A DNA stretch of 64,000 nt from Polyangiaceae bacterium (GTDB lineage Bacteria > Myxococcota_A > Polyangia > Polyangiales > Polyangiaceae): positions 248,001 through 312,000 of the forward strand of contig JAHBVY010000003.1 of the NCBI GenBank assembly GCA_019637265.1. The letters run 5' to 3'. Shown here piece after piece: positions 23,695 to 32,881 of the stretch. The notes beneath the pieces are model-generated. The model saw nothing but the letters and a program-made list of their open reading frames with translations, ran no database searches and had not been told where the DNA came from. The number at the start of each line of letters is the position of its first letter. Position 1 is the stretch's first letter. The position numbers and the translations under genes are program-made.

Positions 23695-25923
23695 TCAGGG
23701 GCCCGCTGATTCTTGCACCAACCACAGGTGGTAGATGATGCGCTCGCCCTCCACCTGACGGAGCTCGAGCTGGTTCGTCTCGTGGAGCACCGCGGAGGGG
23801 ACGTCCACGCTCAGCTCCTGCCACGCGTCGCTGGGGGTGAGCACGAAGGGCTCGAGCGCAGCGCCGTTCAAGCGCACCTCGCTGCGCCCCTTGCTCGCCG
23901 GAGCGACGCGCGCGATGAGCCTCCCTGGAGCACCAGGCCGGGCGCTGAGCGTCGCGCGCTCCACCGCGCCCTGAGGGATGATGCGCCCGGCGTCCCACAG
24001 ATCGTGAGCCTCCCTGCCTGGGTAGGGGAGCAGCTTCATCTCCATGAAGCCGAGCGCCCCCTCGATCTGGTAGCCGTGCGCGGCTTCGTTCATCAAGTCG
24101 GCGTGATCGAGGCTGTCCACTGGCTGCTCTCCAGCGCGCAGGCTGAGCGGGTGCTCGCTGGCGGTCATCCCGCGCCAACGAGGGCGGTAGAGCACTTTGT
24201 CTGCGCCCCCACAGATCACGTTGCCCCGCACCACCGCGTGCGCGAAGGGCTCACCGAACCACAGCGGCAGCGTCCCCCACCACCCCGGGTAAATCGCCAT
24301 CACCTCGGGCCGCTCGGCCATGGGGATGCGCTGGATGAGCTCCAGGATGGCGGGCACCCCCCACTGACTCGCGCGCGCGAACGGATAGTCTCGGTAGCCA
24401 CCCAGACCAATGATGTCGAGCCCTGGGATGTCCGACTCATAGGTGATGGCCCCCGCGTCGCCCACCAGCACGCGCGCCGGGCGGAGATCGGAGAGCAGCT
24501 GCCCCGCGGCGATGTGTTGGTCACGGATGTTGCGCGACGCGCGGCCGAAGAACCACACCTGCTCGCGGTAGCGCGGCAGCTGGTGGTAAACGAAGGCCGC
24601 CACCGCCAGCGTGGCCAGGGTGGCGCTCGCGACGCGGAGCCGCGCGCCGCGGGTGCCCAGCGCGGGCGCCAGCGAGACCAGCGCGCCGACGCCTAGCGCG
24701 GCGAGCATCAAGAGCCAGGTCAGCGCCGGCATGCTGTAGCGCTCATTCTGCCAGCGCACCTGACCATTCATCGCCACCACCAAGATCCACAGCGCGGCGC
24801 TGGCCCAGAGCATCAAGGCGTAGCGGCGGGTTTGACGGGGCACGCACGCCACCGCGCCGAGTCCCCACAAAATCCAGCCCCAGCCGCCGGGCTCAGACAG
24901 GTGGTAGTCAGTGACCCGCATCACCTGGTACTTCACGTGGAACTGCCATGCGTCCCAGGCCTGCTGGGCGCTCAGGTGCGGGTGGTGCAGCTCGAGCTTC
25001 ACCAGCGCGCCGGCGGCGGTGCTGTAGCCGGTGAACCACTTGTTCGCGACGGCGTGCGTCACGAGCACCAAGAAGGCGGGCAAGCCCGAGAGCACGAGCA
25101 CCTTGAAGGCCGCGCCGCGGCCGCGCCGGGTGAGCACCACGTAGGCCGCGCTGATCCCGAACACCGCGATCAAAGCGGCGGCCTCTGGGCGCGTGGCGAC
25201 CATCAGCAGTCCTGACAACCCGAGCCACGCCGCTTGACGGGTGGGGCTCGCCTCGGGCCACAGCTCGGGCGCGCGCATCAAGTCGTCCCAGGCGACCAGG
25301 CACGCGCCCCACAGCGCCAGGAAGAACGCGACCTCCATCCCGCTGAACAAGGACCAACTGAGCGCGCCGACGCACAGCAGCGCGGGGGGCGCGAGCCACG
25401 CGGCCTGTTTGGGTAGGCCAGAGAACAGCCGCCGCGCGGCGATCAAGAAGGCGAGGCACGAGACGCAGGCCACGATGCCTGCCCACACCATCAAGGACAG
25501 CCCACGGAAGCCGCCCCAGTACCCGAGCGCCAGCGCGAAGGGGTAGAGGAGGCTGGTGCCGCCGCTGCTGTAGCCGTTCCCCTCCGACCACTGGAACGGG
25601 AAGCCGCGGGCGGTGGCGCGCGCGAAGTCGAAGTGGATGAAGACGTCGTCGAGCGGCGCGGACCAGTGCACCGCCGCTGCGGGAGGCAAGGCGATGGGTG
25701 GACCGGGGAGAGTCACCTCGGGGTGCGGCCTGGGCGCGGTGAAGGGCGCCACGTCGCCGCGCGCGTGCGCCTCCGAGTAGGCGAGCTGGAGCCGCATCGA
25801 GCCGAAGAAGAGGCTCGCGCACCACAGCACCAGCGCACCCGCGTACACCACGTAGAGCCCCCACTCGAGCGCGCTCAGCGCGCCTTGGGGGCGGGCTCGT
25901 AGGAAACGGGGCGGCCAGACCAT
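23695..25923 (-). CDS. GT-C-like polytopic membrane glycosyltransferase
   Basis: 742 residues with about ten membrane helices. After the first helix comes a large loop containing PLDDVFIHFDFARATARG and WSEGNGYSSGGTSLLYPF. This resembles the acidic DD(x)YI...R..A..L motif and following G(Y)xxG(x)T stretch of lipid-linked sugar transferases of the arabinosyl/mannosyl type, where the Asp pair is catalytic. The C-terminal ~150 residues are soluble and beta-rich. Gene order and spacing suggest it works with the protein encoded just downstream. No sugar specificity can be read from the sequence. Confidence 0.75.
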   Translation of the reverse strand: MVWPPRFLRARPQGALSALEWGLYVVYAGALVLWCASLFFGSMRLQLAYSEAHARGDVAPFTAPRPHPEVTLPGPPIALPPAAAVHWSAPLDDVFIHFDFARATARGFPFQWSEGNGYSSGGTSLLYPFALALGYWGGFRGLSLMVWAGIVACVSCLAFLIAARRLFSGLPKQAAWLAPPALLCVGALSWSLFSGMEVAFFLALWGACLVAWDDLMRAPELWPEASPTRQAAWLGLSGLLMVATRPEAAALIAVFGISAAYVVLTRRGRGAAFKVLVLSGLPAFLVLVTHAVANKWFTGYSTAAGALVKLELHHPHLSAQQAWDAWQFHVKYQVMRVTDYHLSEPGGWGWILWGLGAVACVPRQTRRYALMLWASAALWILVVAMNGQVRWQNERYSMPALTWLLMLAALGVGALVSLAPALGTRGARLRVASATLATLAVAAFVYHQLPRYREQVWFFGRASRNIRDQHIAAGQLLSDLRPARVLVGDAGAITYESDIPGLDIIGLGGYRDYPFARASQWGVPAILELIQRIPMAERPEVMAIYPGWWGTLPLWFGEPFAHAVVRGNVICGGADKVLYRPRWRGMTASEHPLSLRAGEQPVDSLDHADLMNEAAHGYQIEGALGFMEMKLLPYPGREAHDLWDAGRIIPQGAVERATLSARPGAPGRLIARVAPASKGRSEVRLNGAALEPFVLTPSDAWQELSVDVPSAVLHETNQLELRQVEGERIIYHLWLVQESAGP

Positions 25924-26076
25924 CGCCCGCGGGGGTGTATCACGGAAGGACGCGAGCGCCGCACCGCGAGCACGAACGTGGGCGTGCTGGCCGCGGTGCG
26001 TGAAGGCCGCGCGACGGCTCGCGCCTCACGCTTCGTGTAGCCAATCGAGTGGGTTTGCGGAGCGATCCCATGGGGC

Positions 26077-26105
26077 TTGATTGGCGCGGCGTGAGGCGCT
26101 CTACT
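26077..26105 (+). promoter_or_regulatory. Possible promoter for the GAF/histidine-kinase operon
   Basis: TTGATT, 17 bases, TCTACT, in the 308-base divergent region 25924-26231 and about 125 bases before the GAF gene start. Nothing else was recognised in that region. Confidence 0.35.
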
Positions 26106-26231
26106 ACCGCCCCGTTGGCTGACGTCGTGATCGCGCGCTCGGTGCCCCCATCCGGTCTCGAGCTGGGGTGCTTGCTCGCTCCGTTTGGGCGCTCAGCTGC
26201 TGGTGTCCACCCCCGAGGCCCACGGTAGCTC

Positions 26232-28298
26232 ATGCGTTGGTTCGTTGAAGTCTCGCCCAGTGGGGGCGGTGGAGTCGGTGGCTCCCGGTACTGCCTCGAA
26301 GGGAAGCAGTGGCAGCTCGCGCTGCAAGAGGTGCGGAAGGCGCTCGGGGACACTGGACCGCTCTCCAAGCTCACCATCGAGCTGATGGATGGTGGCTACC
26401 GTGCCCTGAACCCCGCCACCAAGGCCCGCTACACGATCAAGAAGGCGCCGGACGACGCCGCGCTCACGGCGCCTGAGGCGGCCTCCACCGCGTCGCCCGT
26501 CAGTGCACCTGTCAGCGCAGCGCCTACAGTAGCCCCCGCTAGTGAACCGCCTGCGCCTGCGGCGCCCAAGGTAGCCAGCGAGCCGCCCGCAACCCCCGTC
26601 ACCCTCCCTGACGAGCCGCGCCCGCCCAGCGCCGCCGTGGGCGCTGCACCCGCCGCCAAGGCCTCCACGGCGTCCATCGTCATCCCCCCTGACGAGCCGC
26701 CGTCACCCGTCGCCGCCACCGCAGCCCCCACTGCGGCGCCCCCGATCGATCACCACCTGATCCGCGGTCGTGAGGAGGAGCCCACCGAGAAGGCGCCCAT
26801 CACTTACCGCGAGTACGCGTACGCCGTGCGCCCGGGGACGTCGCTCGCCGTCGCGCGTGAGTTGATCCTCGAGCGCTTCCGCGCGGTCGCGCTTTCGCTC
26901 CAGGGCGCGCCGCCCGGCAAGTTCGTTCAGCTGGCGGTCTTCGACTACGTGTACGACGCGCGCCCCACCGCGCCGCCGCTCGTCACCTTGGCGTGGAAGG
27001 ATTGGCGCGGGGAGCCCGTGCTCCAGTACCCCGCCGGGGGCGGCCCGGCTGAGGTCCTGGAGGGCGCTCTACCTCGAGCCGCAGGGCCTCAGGCGGCCGT
27101 CGTCGTGGAGCCCACGCCCGCCCCGGTGAGCGCCGCGCCAGCACCCGAGCCCGAGGAGACGATCGTCGTCACGGAGGCTGCGCCCGAGGAAACGATCGTC
27201 GTCACGGAGGCCGCGCCGGAGCCCGAGGAGACGATCGTCGTCACGGAGGCCTCGCCCGAAGCGCCTCCAGCGTCTGAGGCCGTCTCGGCGTCATCCGAGG
27301 CCGCCGCCGCTGTGTCCGAAGCGTCTACCTCGGCGTCATCCGAGGCCGGTGCACCCGAGGCCGCTGAGTCTGGAGCGGCTGCACCCGAGCCCGCCGCTCC
27401 TTCAGCGTCCGAAGCGGCAGCGCCCGAAGCGGTAGCGGTCGAGGCGCCGCGCGTAGAGCAGCCCCCCGCTGCGGTCATCGTGGCCCCGGCCCCCGCCTCC
27501 ACGCCGGCGCCCACGCCCGAGGCGACGATCATCGTGGCTGACGACATCCCCGCCGCCTCAGCCTCGACGGTGCCCGCCGCGGACGCAGCGCCGCCCGCAG
27601 CCGAAGCTCCTGCCGGCTCGGAAGAGCCTGCGTTGGCGAAGTCCCGTGAGGTGACGAAGCGGGTCAATCGCAACAAGTCGTCAGGGAGCCAGTCTGCCAA
27701 GCGCCGCTTGGATCAGACGACCCGCCCCGACACGCCCTCTCAGAAGCTGCGCGCGGTGAGCCGGCGTCGCGCCGAAGGCGAGGAGCTGATCTCGGAGTTG
27801 TTCGAGACCATGCACGACCTGCACTTCATGCCCGATCTCGTGAGCGGGTGTGAGTTCACGTTGGCGCTGCTGCAGAAGTCGATCCCCTCCGAGGGGGTGC
27901 TGGTGCAGATCTACGACATCAACAAGCGTGAGTTCGTGGTGGTGCGCGCCGAGGGCAAGGCGCCTCGCGACTCCTTGCTCTACCGTACGCCCGATACCGA
28001 CGCCATCCTGAGGGACATCCTCCGCGCGCCGCGCGCGCGCCGCTTCGCGGATGCCTCGGTGCTCGACGGGGCGCGCTGGCAAGCGCTGCAGATCACGCCG
28101 CAGACGGCGCTGGTCGGCCCCGTGCGCCAGGGTGGACGCTACTTGGGGGTGGTGGAGCTGTGTAACCCAGCGGGTGGCGGCGAGTACTTCGACACCGAGG
28201 TCAACGCGCTCGACTACATCTGTGAGCAGCTCGCCGAGTTCGTGGCGCAGCGCCCGATCGTCCTCGACCCTGACGTGGTCCTACCCGAGCATCGGTGA
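26232..28298 (+). CDS. GAF-domain protein with long Ala/Pro/Glu-rich linker
   Basis: 688 residues in four parts. The N-terminus (1-70, MRWFVEVSPSGG, KALGDTGPLSKLTIELMDGGYRALNP) is a small domain I cannot name. A second folded part lies around 185-270 (YREYAYAVRPGTSLAVARELIL). About 250 residues of disordered Ala/Pro/Glu-rich sequence follow, including three ETIVVTEA repeats. The C-terminal part, about 515-675, is a GAF-like sensor (MHDLHFMPDLVSGCEFTLALL, LVGPVRQGGRYLGVVELCN). The GTG of the histidine kinase follows its TGA with no gap, so the two are coupled; the GAF protein may bring the signal to the kinase. Confidence 0.8.
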   Translation: MRWFVEVSPSGGGGVGGSRYCLEGKQWQLALQEVRKALGDTGPLSKLTIELMDGGYRALNPATKARYTIKKAPDDAALTAPEAASTASPVSAPVSAAPTVAPASEPPAPAAPKVASEPPATPVTLPDEPRPPSAAVGAAPAAKASTASIVIPPDEPPSPVAATAAPTAAPPIDHHLIRGREEEPTEKAPITYREYAYAVRPGTSLAVARELILERFRAVALSLQGAPPGKFVQLAVFDYVYDARPTAPPLVTLAWKDWRGEPVLQYPAGGGPAEVLEGALPRAAGPQAAVVVEPTPAPVSAAPAPEPEETIVVTEAAPEETIVVTEAAPEPEETIVVTEASPEAPPASEAVSASSEAAAAVSEASTSASSEAGAPEAAESGAAAPEPAAPSASEAAAPEAVAVEAPRVEQPPAAVIVAPAPASTPAPTPEATIIVADDIPAASASTVPAADAAPPAAEAPAGSEEPALAKSREVTKRVNRNKSSGSQSAKRRLDQTTRPDTPSQKLRAVSRRRAEGEELISELFETMHDLHFMPDLVSGCEFTLALLQKSIPSEGVLVQIYDINKREFVVVRAEGKAPRDSLLYRTPDTDAILRDILRAPRARRFADASVLDGARWQALQITPQTALVGPVRQGGRYLGVVELCNPAGGGEYFDTEVNALDYICEQLAEFVAQRPIVLDPDVVLPEHR
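27148..27262 (+). repeat. Three in-frame repeats encoding ETIVVTEA
   Basis: Three copies of a unit containing GAGACGATCGTCGTCACGG, or one-base variants, in the linker of the GAF protein gene. Confidence 0.7.
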
Positions 28299-29870
28299 GT
28301 GGCGGCTGGGACGCGCCGCGCGCGCCTCCTGACCTTCCTCCTGCTGCCGCTGGTGGTGCTGGCGGTGGGCGTGCTCGCCACCGTCACCTTCCGCACCAGC
28401 TTCCAGCTCGAGAAGCTGCGCGAGCAGTCGGTCGTGGAGGCCACGCTCTCGCTCGCCAACGAGAAGGCCGATCGCCTCGATAAGCTGATCGTCGAGCAAG
28501 ACGACGCAGTGGTCAGTGATATTGACGTTTCGGATCTACGCTCGCTCACTCAAGGTTGGCTGCGCGGCCCCATGCGGCAGACACCGACCATCCGCGCGGT
28601 GCTGCTGCTCCACCTGGTGCCCTCGCGGCCCGAGGTCGTGGCCTTCGCGTCGCGCGCGCCGGGGCCCGACGACGAGGCCTTCAGGCGCCTGCTCTTGCAG
28701 CGCATGCTGGGTGACATGGAGCTCCAAGTAGAGCCGACGAGTGAGCTCCGGCACCTGCACCAGACCTATGATGAGACGAGCTACCTAGTCAGCTACTGGC
28801 AGCGCACCCACGGCGGGCGGCGCTACCTGGTGGTGGCTTGGCACGACGTGCCGCGCATCGTTCACCAGATTTTTCCGCGTATTTACTCGGAGCGCGATGA
28901 GCAGAGCCGCGTCAACGTGGTGGACGCCGAGGGCCGCATCGTGTTCGGCCCGCCGCTCTCGGAGGGGGAGTTCACGGTGGGGCGCCCCTTCGCCACCACG
29001 CTGTACAAGTGGCGCGTCAACGTCACGCTCACGTCCGCTGAAGAGCTGGCGAAGAACGTCGAGCGCCGCCGCCGCCTCGAGATGATCTTGGTGGGCTTGA
29101 GCGGGCTCGTGGTGATCGCCGGCATCGTGGTGGTGCTGATCGCCGCGGCGCGCGAGCGGCGGCTCAGCCGCCTCAAGAGTGAGTTCGTGGCGAACGTGTC
29201 TCACGAGCTGAAGACGCCGCTCTCCTTGGTGCGCATGTTCGGTGAGCTGCTCCATTCGGGGCGCGTGGAGAGCGAGGAGAAGCGCCGCCAGTACCTCCAG
29301 ATCATCGTCGACGAGAGCGACCGGCTCAGTCAGCTGATCGAGAACGTGCTCGACTTCGCGCGGGTGGAGCGCGGCAAGCTGGCGTACCGGATGGAGCTCG
29401 GTCCGGTGGGGGAGGTGGTGGTGCACGCGGTGGAGACGTGCCTCGCGCGCGCCGAGCGCGAGGGCGTGGAGCTCGAGCTGGCGGTGCCCGAGGGGTTGCC
29501 GCTGCTGCTCCGTGATGAGGGCGCGCTGGAGGTGGCAGTAGTCAACTTGGTTGACAATGCGCTGAAGTACGCCAAGCAGGGGGAGAGCGTGCGGGTGGAG
29601 GTGCGTCGCGCGACGGCCTACGTGGAGGTGCGGGTGTCGGATCGCGGCCCGGGTATCTTGCCGGAGGACCGTAAGCGCATCTTCGAGCGCTTCGAGCGCG
29701 GTCGAAACGCGCAAGACAACAAGATCCGCGGCAGCGGGATCGGGCTGGCGTTGGTGAAGCACATCGCAGAGGCTCACGGCGGCAAGGCCTGGGTGGAGCC
29801 GAATCAACCGCAGGGGAGCACCTTCGTGTTCACCCTGGCGTCGCGCCGCGCGGAGCCGCAGGAGCCATGA
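28299..29870 (+). CDS. Transmembrane sensor histidine kinase
   Basis: 523 residues. Two membrane helices (about 11-30 and 265-285) enclose a ~230-residue external sensor. The HisKA box is NVSHELKTPL with the phosphorylated His at 302. The ATP-binding part has the N box (VVNLVDNALKYA), G1 (DRGPGI) and G2 (GSGIGLALVKH). It autophosphorylates and passes the phosphate to a response regulator, but none is encoded next to it or anywhere in the window. The GTG start abuts the stop of the GAF gene. The sensor domain is not one I recognise. Confidence 0.93.
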   Translation: MAAGTRRARLLTFLLLPLVVLAVGVLATVTFRTSFQLEKLREQSVVEATLSLANEKADRLDKLIVEQDDAVVSDIDVSDLRSLTQGWLRGPMRQTPTIRAVLLLHLVPSRPEVVAFASRAPGPDDEAFRRLLLQRMLGDMELQVEPTSELRHLHQTYDETSYLVSYWQRTHGGRRYLVVAWHDVPRIVHQIFPRIYSERDEQSRVNVVDAEGRIVFGPPLSEGEFTVGRPFATTLYKWRVNVTLTSAEELAKNVERRRRLEMILVGLSGLVVIAGIVVVLIAAARERRLSRLKSEFVANVSHELKTPLSLVRMFGELLHSGRVESEEKRRQYLQIIVDESDRLSQLIENVLDFARVERGKLAYRMELGPVGEVVVHAVETCLARAEREGVELELAVPEGLPLLLRDEGALEVAVVNLVDNALKYAKQGESVRVEVRRATAYVEVRVSDRGPGILPEDRKRIFERFERGRNAQDNKIRGSGIGLALVKHIAEAHGGKAWVEPNQPQGSTFVFTLASRRAEPQEP

Positions 29871-29877
29871 GGTCCTC

Positions 29878-29896
29878 GGGTTTTGGGGGTTTGGCA
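29878..29896. repeat. Dispersed G-rich motif copy after the histidine kinase
   Basis: GGGTTTTGGGGGTTTGGCA, eight bases after the stop codon. It is close to the family consensus. Confidence 0.65.
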
Positions 29897-30086
29897 AGGC
29901 GCTACCTGACGCCGCGCGAGTCACCGGGTGCAAATAGGAGCACTCTGAAGAAACCACGAGAGAGCGCGCGCTGCGAGACGTGGCATCGTCAGCACCGTGA
30001 AGCAGCATGGAGGCCCGCGGCGCGATGCAGACACACCGCCAAGCTGGTCATGTCAGCTCACCATGAAGCCGCATTGAGGAGGAGCC

Positions 30087-31034
30087 ATGACGAAACCTTG
30101 GAGCGCTGAGGACATCCCGGATCTGTCGGGGAAGCACGCGCTGGTCACGGGGGCCAACAGCGGGATCGGGCTCGAGGCGGCGCGGGAGCTCGCGCGGCAT
30201 GGAGCGCGGGTCACGCTGGCCTGTCGCAGCGAGGAGCGCGGCGCGGAGGCGGCGCGTGACATCGCGCGGGACGCACCGAGCGCAGACCTCGAGGTCTCGC
30301 GCTTGGATCTGGCGGATCTCGGCTCCGTACAGCGCTTGGCGCAGCAGGTCAGTCAGCCGATCGATCTCTTGATCAACAACGCTGGCATCATGGCGATCCC
30401 CCGCCTTACCACGGTGGACGGCTTCGAGATGCAGCTCGGCACCAATCACCTCGGCCACTTCGCGCTGACGCTCAGGCTGTTGCCCCTCTTGGTGCGCGCG
30501 ATGGATCGCGGCGCGCCGCGGGTGGTGACGGTCTCGAGCCAGGCGCACCGCCTGGGCAAGCTCTCGCGGGAAGATCTCCAGCTCGAGCGCCGCTATCACA
30601 AGTGGCTCGCCTACGGGCAGAGCAAGCTCGCGAACCTCCTGTTCATGCGCGGCCTCGCCGATCGGCTCGAGCAGCGCGGCCTCTCCATCCTCAGCGTCGC
30701 GTGTCACCCCGGCTACGCCGCCACGCAGCTCGCGGCGGTGGGCCCAGCCATGGAAGGCGCGCGCGTGATGGGCTGGCTGACGGAAGTGGGAGGCGCCGTG
30801 GTGGCTCAGTCCGCGGCGCAGGGTGCGCTGCCCACGCTGTACGCCGCGGTGGCGCAGGGCGTCGCCTCGCGCGAGTACATCGGTCCAGGGGGTCCGTTCC
30901 AGATGCGCGGCGCGCCGGTGAAGGTGCGCCCGAATCGCGCCGCCCGCGACGCAGAAGCCGCCGATTGGCTGTGGGATACCTCCGAGCGCCTGACGGGGGT
31001 GAGCTTCGTGGAGGCGCTCGAGAGCCAAGCGTGA
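30087..31034 (+). CDS. Short-chain dehydrogenase/reductase (SDR)
   Basis: 315 residues with a Rossmann start TGANSGIG (about residues 21-28), NNAG (about 91), and the catalytic Tyr-Lys pair in YGQSK with an upstream Ser (VVTVSSQAH). This pattern belongs to the retinol dehydrogenase/oxidoreductase-like classical SDRs that use NADP(H). The substrate is unknown. A very strong AGGAGGAG precedes the ATG. It appears to be a single gene; the 216 bases upstream hold one G-rich motif. Confidence 0.9.
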   Translation: MTKPWSAEDIPDLSGKHALVTGANSGIGLEAARELARHGARVTLACRSEERGAEAARDIARDAPSADLEVSRLDLADLGSVQRLAQQVSQPIDLLINNAGIMAIPRLTTVDGFEMQLGTNHLGHFALTLRLLPLLVRAMDRGAPRVVTVSSQAHRLGKLSREDLQLERRYHKWLAYGQSKLANLLFMRGLADRLEQRGLSILSVACHPGYAATQLAAVGPAMEGARVMGWLTEVGGAVVAQSAAQGALPTLYAAVAQGVASREYIGPGGPFQMRGAPVKVRPNRAARDAEAADWLWDTSERLTGVSFVEALESQA

Positions 31035-31201
31035 ACCTTCGGGGCGCCCTGCTTGGCATCCGCAGCACGGATTCGAGCGACTGTGCTCCTGGGCGGCTCG
31101 AGCGCGCGAGCCGGTGAACCTTTGAGCACGCCCAGCAGCTGAGCGCTGGTGCTCGCTCCGCTTGTGGCGGATAATCGCCGGGCATTCAGTCAGGGGCACA
31201 C

Positions 31202-32512
31202 GTGGCTCAGCAGAAGACGGCGAAGGGGACCCAGATCATGCAGGCGCTGCCTGATGCTCTAGGAGCACCTGCGCCGGGTGCCCCGGGGGCGCAGGGCTAC
31301 GGTGCAGCGCAGGGTCCTAGTGCAGCGCAGGGTTACGGCGCCGCGCCGCAGCATCAGCCGGTCCCTGGGGCGCCGCCCGCCGGTGCAGCGCCGGGCCACG
31401 GAGCGCCGGGCGCGCCAGGTGCACCAGGTGCCCCGGGTCAATTACCACACGGATATGCTCCTGGAGCGCAGGGTTACGGCGCGCCAGCGACCGGTCATGT
31501 CGGTGGATCAGCGCAGGGTCACGGCGCAGCGCAGGGCCCGGGTTATGCGGCTGCTGCTTACGGGGCGGCGGCCGCGGCGGGTTACGCCGCGGGTGGGTAC
31601 GGCGCGCAGCAGCAGGGTGCACTGCAGCAGGGCTACGGTGCGCAGCAGGGCTATCAACACGGCGCGGTGCAGCGCGCGGCGCCGGTGCACATCGGGGCGC
31701 TCCCGCCCTACCCACCGCCTCTGGAGGCGGCGCTCAGCACTACGAAGCTGCGGGTGCAGTGCGAAGGCTCTGTGGAGCAGGTGCTCGCGAAGGTGAGCGA
31801 GCTCTACGTCGCGAACCAGGACGCGGAGCGGAAGAACCGTAGAGATAGGTGGATTGGTGGACTCCTGGTGGTCGTTGGGTTCTTCGCGATCCTGATCATC
31901 ATCGGCGTCATCATCCTCCCCTTCGGGATCTGGCTCCTCGTTCGCAAGCGTGAGGGGGACATCGAAGATCGGCAGCTGGAGACCGTCTCCGGGCTGCTCA
32001 CGGCGCTGGGCGCGGAGCTTCGCCCAGGGCGGCCGGTGCAGCTGCAGGCGGACCTCCGATCGTACGAGCAAAGCAACGCCACGTCCGCTGGCGGCGCGCA
32101 GCAGTACGAGCACTGGTGGCTCCACCTGACCTTCACCGTGATGGACGGCACCGGCGTGGCGCTCGACATCGTGCAGCACGTGAAGCGCAAGACGCGGCGC
32201 AAGCGGAAGTACACGCAGCAGACGGACCGCATCATCGAGGTGATCACCGTGCGGCTCCGGCCGCCAGGTGGCCAGGTGTTTGGCGCGGCCTCACAGCGAC
32301 GCTGGCAACAGCAGGCGGTCGGCCCGCTCACGCTGAGGCGCGCCCAGGTGGAGCCCCGCTCCGCGCGCTTCGTCTTCGCCACGCCGCCCAACGTCCGCAC
32401 CAACCACCGCTACCGCACCACCAACCTGAGCCACCAAGTCAACTCTCGCACGGCGCTGCTCGCCGTGACCGGCGCCTACCGCATGGTCAAAGGAGCCAGC
32501 CCGAAGTCATGA
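31202..32512 (+). CDS. Membrane protein with prion-like G/Q/A/Y-rich N-terminal domain
   Basis: 436 residues. Residues ~18-165 are low-complexity, made of Gly, Ala, Gln, Pro and Tyr with repeated QGYGA and YGAQQ units, similar in composition to phase-separating prion-like domains. Then follow a short folded stretch (TTKLRVQCEGSVEQVLAKVSELY), one or two membrane helices (WIGGLLVVVGFFAILIII, IILPFGIWLLV) and a C-terminal domain (WWLHLTFTVMDGTGVAL, then basic HVKRKTRRKRK). I do not recognise the family. GTG start with CAGGGG upstream; an ATG 12 codons later is an alternative. The stop overlaps the zinc-finger gene (ATGA), so the two probably act together. Confidence 0.75.
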   Translation: MAQQKTAKGTQIMQALPDALGAPAPGAPGAQGYGAAQGPSAAQGYGAAPQHQPVPGAPPAGAAPGHGAPGAPGAPGAPGQLPHGYAPGAQGYGAPATGHVGGSAQGHGAAQGPGYAAAAYGAAAAAGYAAGGYGAQQQGALQQGYGAQQGYQHGAVQRAAPVHIGALPPYPPPLEAALSTTKLRVQCEGSVEQVLAKVSELYVANQDAERKNRRDRWIGGLLVVVGFFAILIIIGVIILPFGIWLLVRKREGDIEDRQLETVSGLLTALGAELRPGRPVQLQADLRSYEQSNATSAGGAQQYEHWWLHLTFTVMDGTGVALDIVQHVKRKTRRKRKYTQQTDRIIEVITVRLRPPGGQVFGAASQRRWQQQAVGPLTLRRAQVEPRSARFVFATPPNVRTNHRYRTTNLSHQVNSRTALLAVTGAYRMVKGASPKS

Positions 32513-32841
32513 CCGTCCGCTGCCGTGAGACCGCAGGCGTGCTGTTTCAGCACCGCTGCGAGGAGCCGCCCTCCGCCGAGTGCACCATCTGCCGTCGGCC
32601 AATCTGTCAGCGCCACCAGCGCTGGGACCAACACAGCGTCACCTGTGTGAGCTGCCTGCGCGGGGTGTTCAAGGATCCTTACAAGCGCCACAGCTACGCC
32701 CACCTGAACGACGACCCATACTTCTTCTGGTACTTCCACAGCCGCTCGCCGGACCCTTACGGCAGCGATGACTACGCCTTGTTCGACTACCGCGGCAGCT
32801 CACTCGATGGCCCCACGGATGACAACTGGGCGGGCAGCTGA
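32509..32841 (+). CDS. Small B-box-like zinc-finger protein
   Basis: 110 residues. Cys/His pattern: HRCEEPPSAECTICRRPIC, then QRHQRWDQHS, then CVSC, which resembles B-box or short treble-clef zinc-binding domains. The remainder (DPYKRHSYAHLNDDPYFFWYFH and an acidic, aromatic end) is unfamiliar. The ATG overlaps the TGA of the prion-like membrane protein gene. B-box-like zinc domains are often joined to membrane or partner proteins in bacteria; here the coupling suggests complex formation with the upstream protein. Confidence 0.7.
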   Translation: MTVRCRETAGVLFQHRCEEPPSAECTICRRPICQRHQRWDQHSVTCVSCLRGVFKDPYKRHSYAHLNDDPYFFWYFHSRSPDPYGSDDYALFDYRGSSLDGPTDDNWAGS

Positions 32842-32881
32842 CTAATTGGTGAGCGCGTTCGTTAGCGCTGAGAGTGGGCTC

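Noticed and set aside
32509..32841. Search for a MntA antitoxin next to HepT
   Set aside because: The upstream gene is a Cys/His zinc-finger protein with no GSxxxGxxxxxSDxD nucleotidyltransferase motif.
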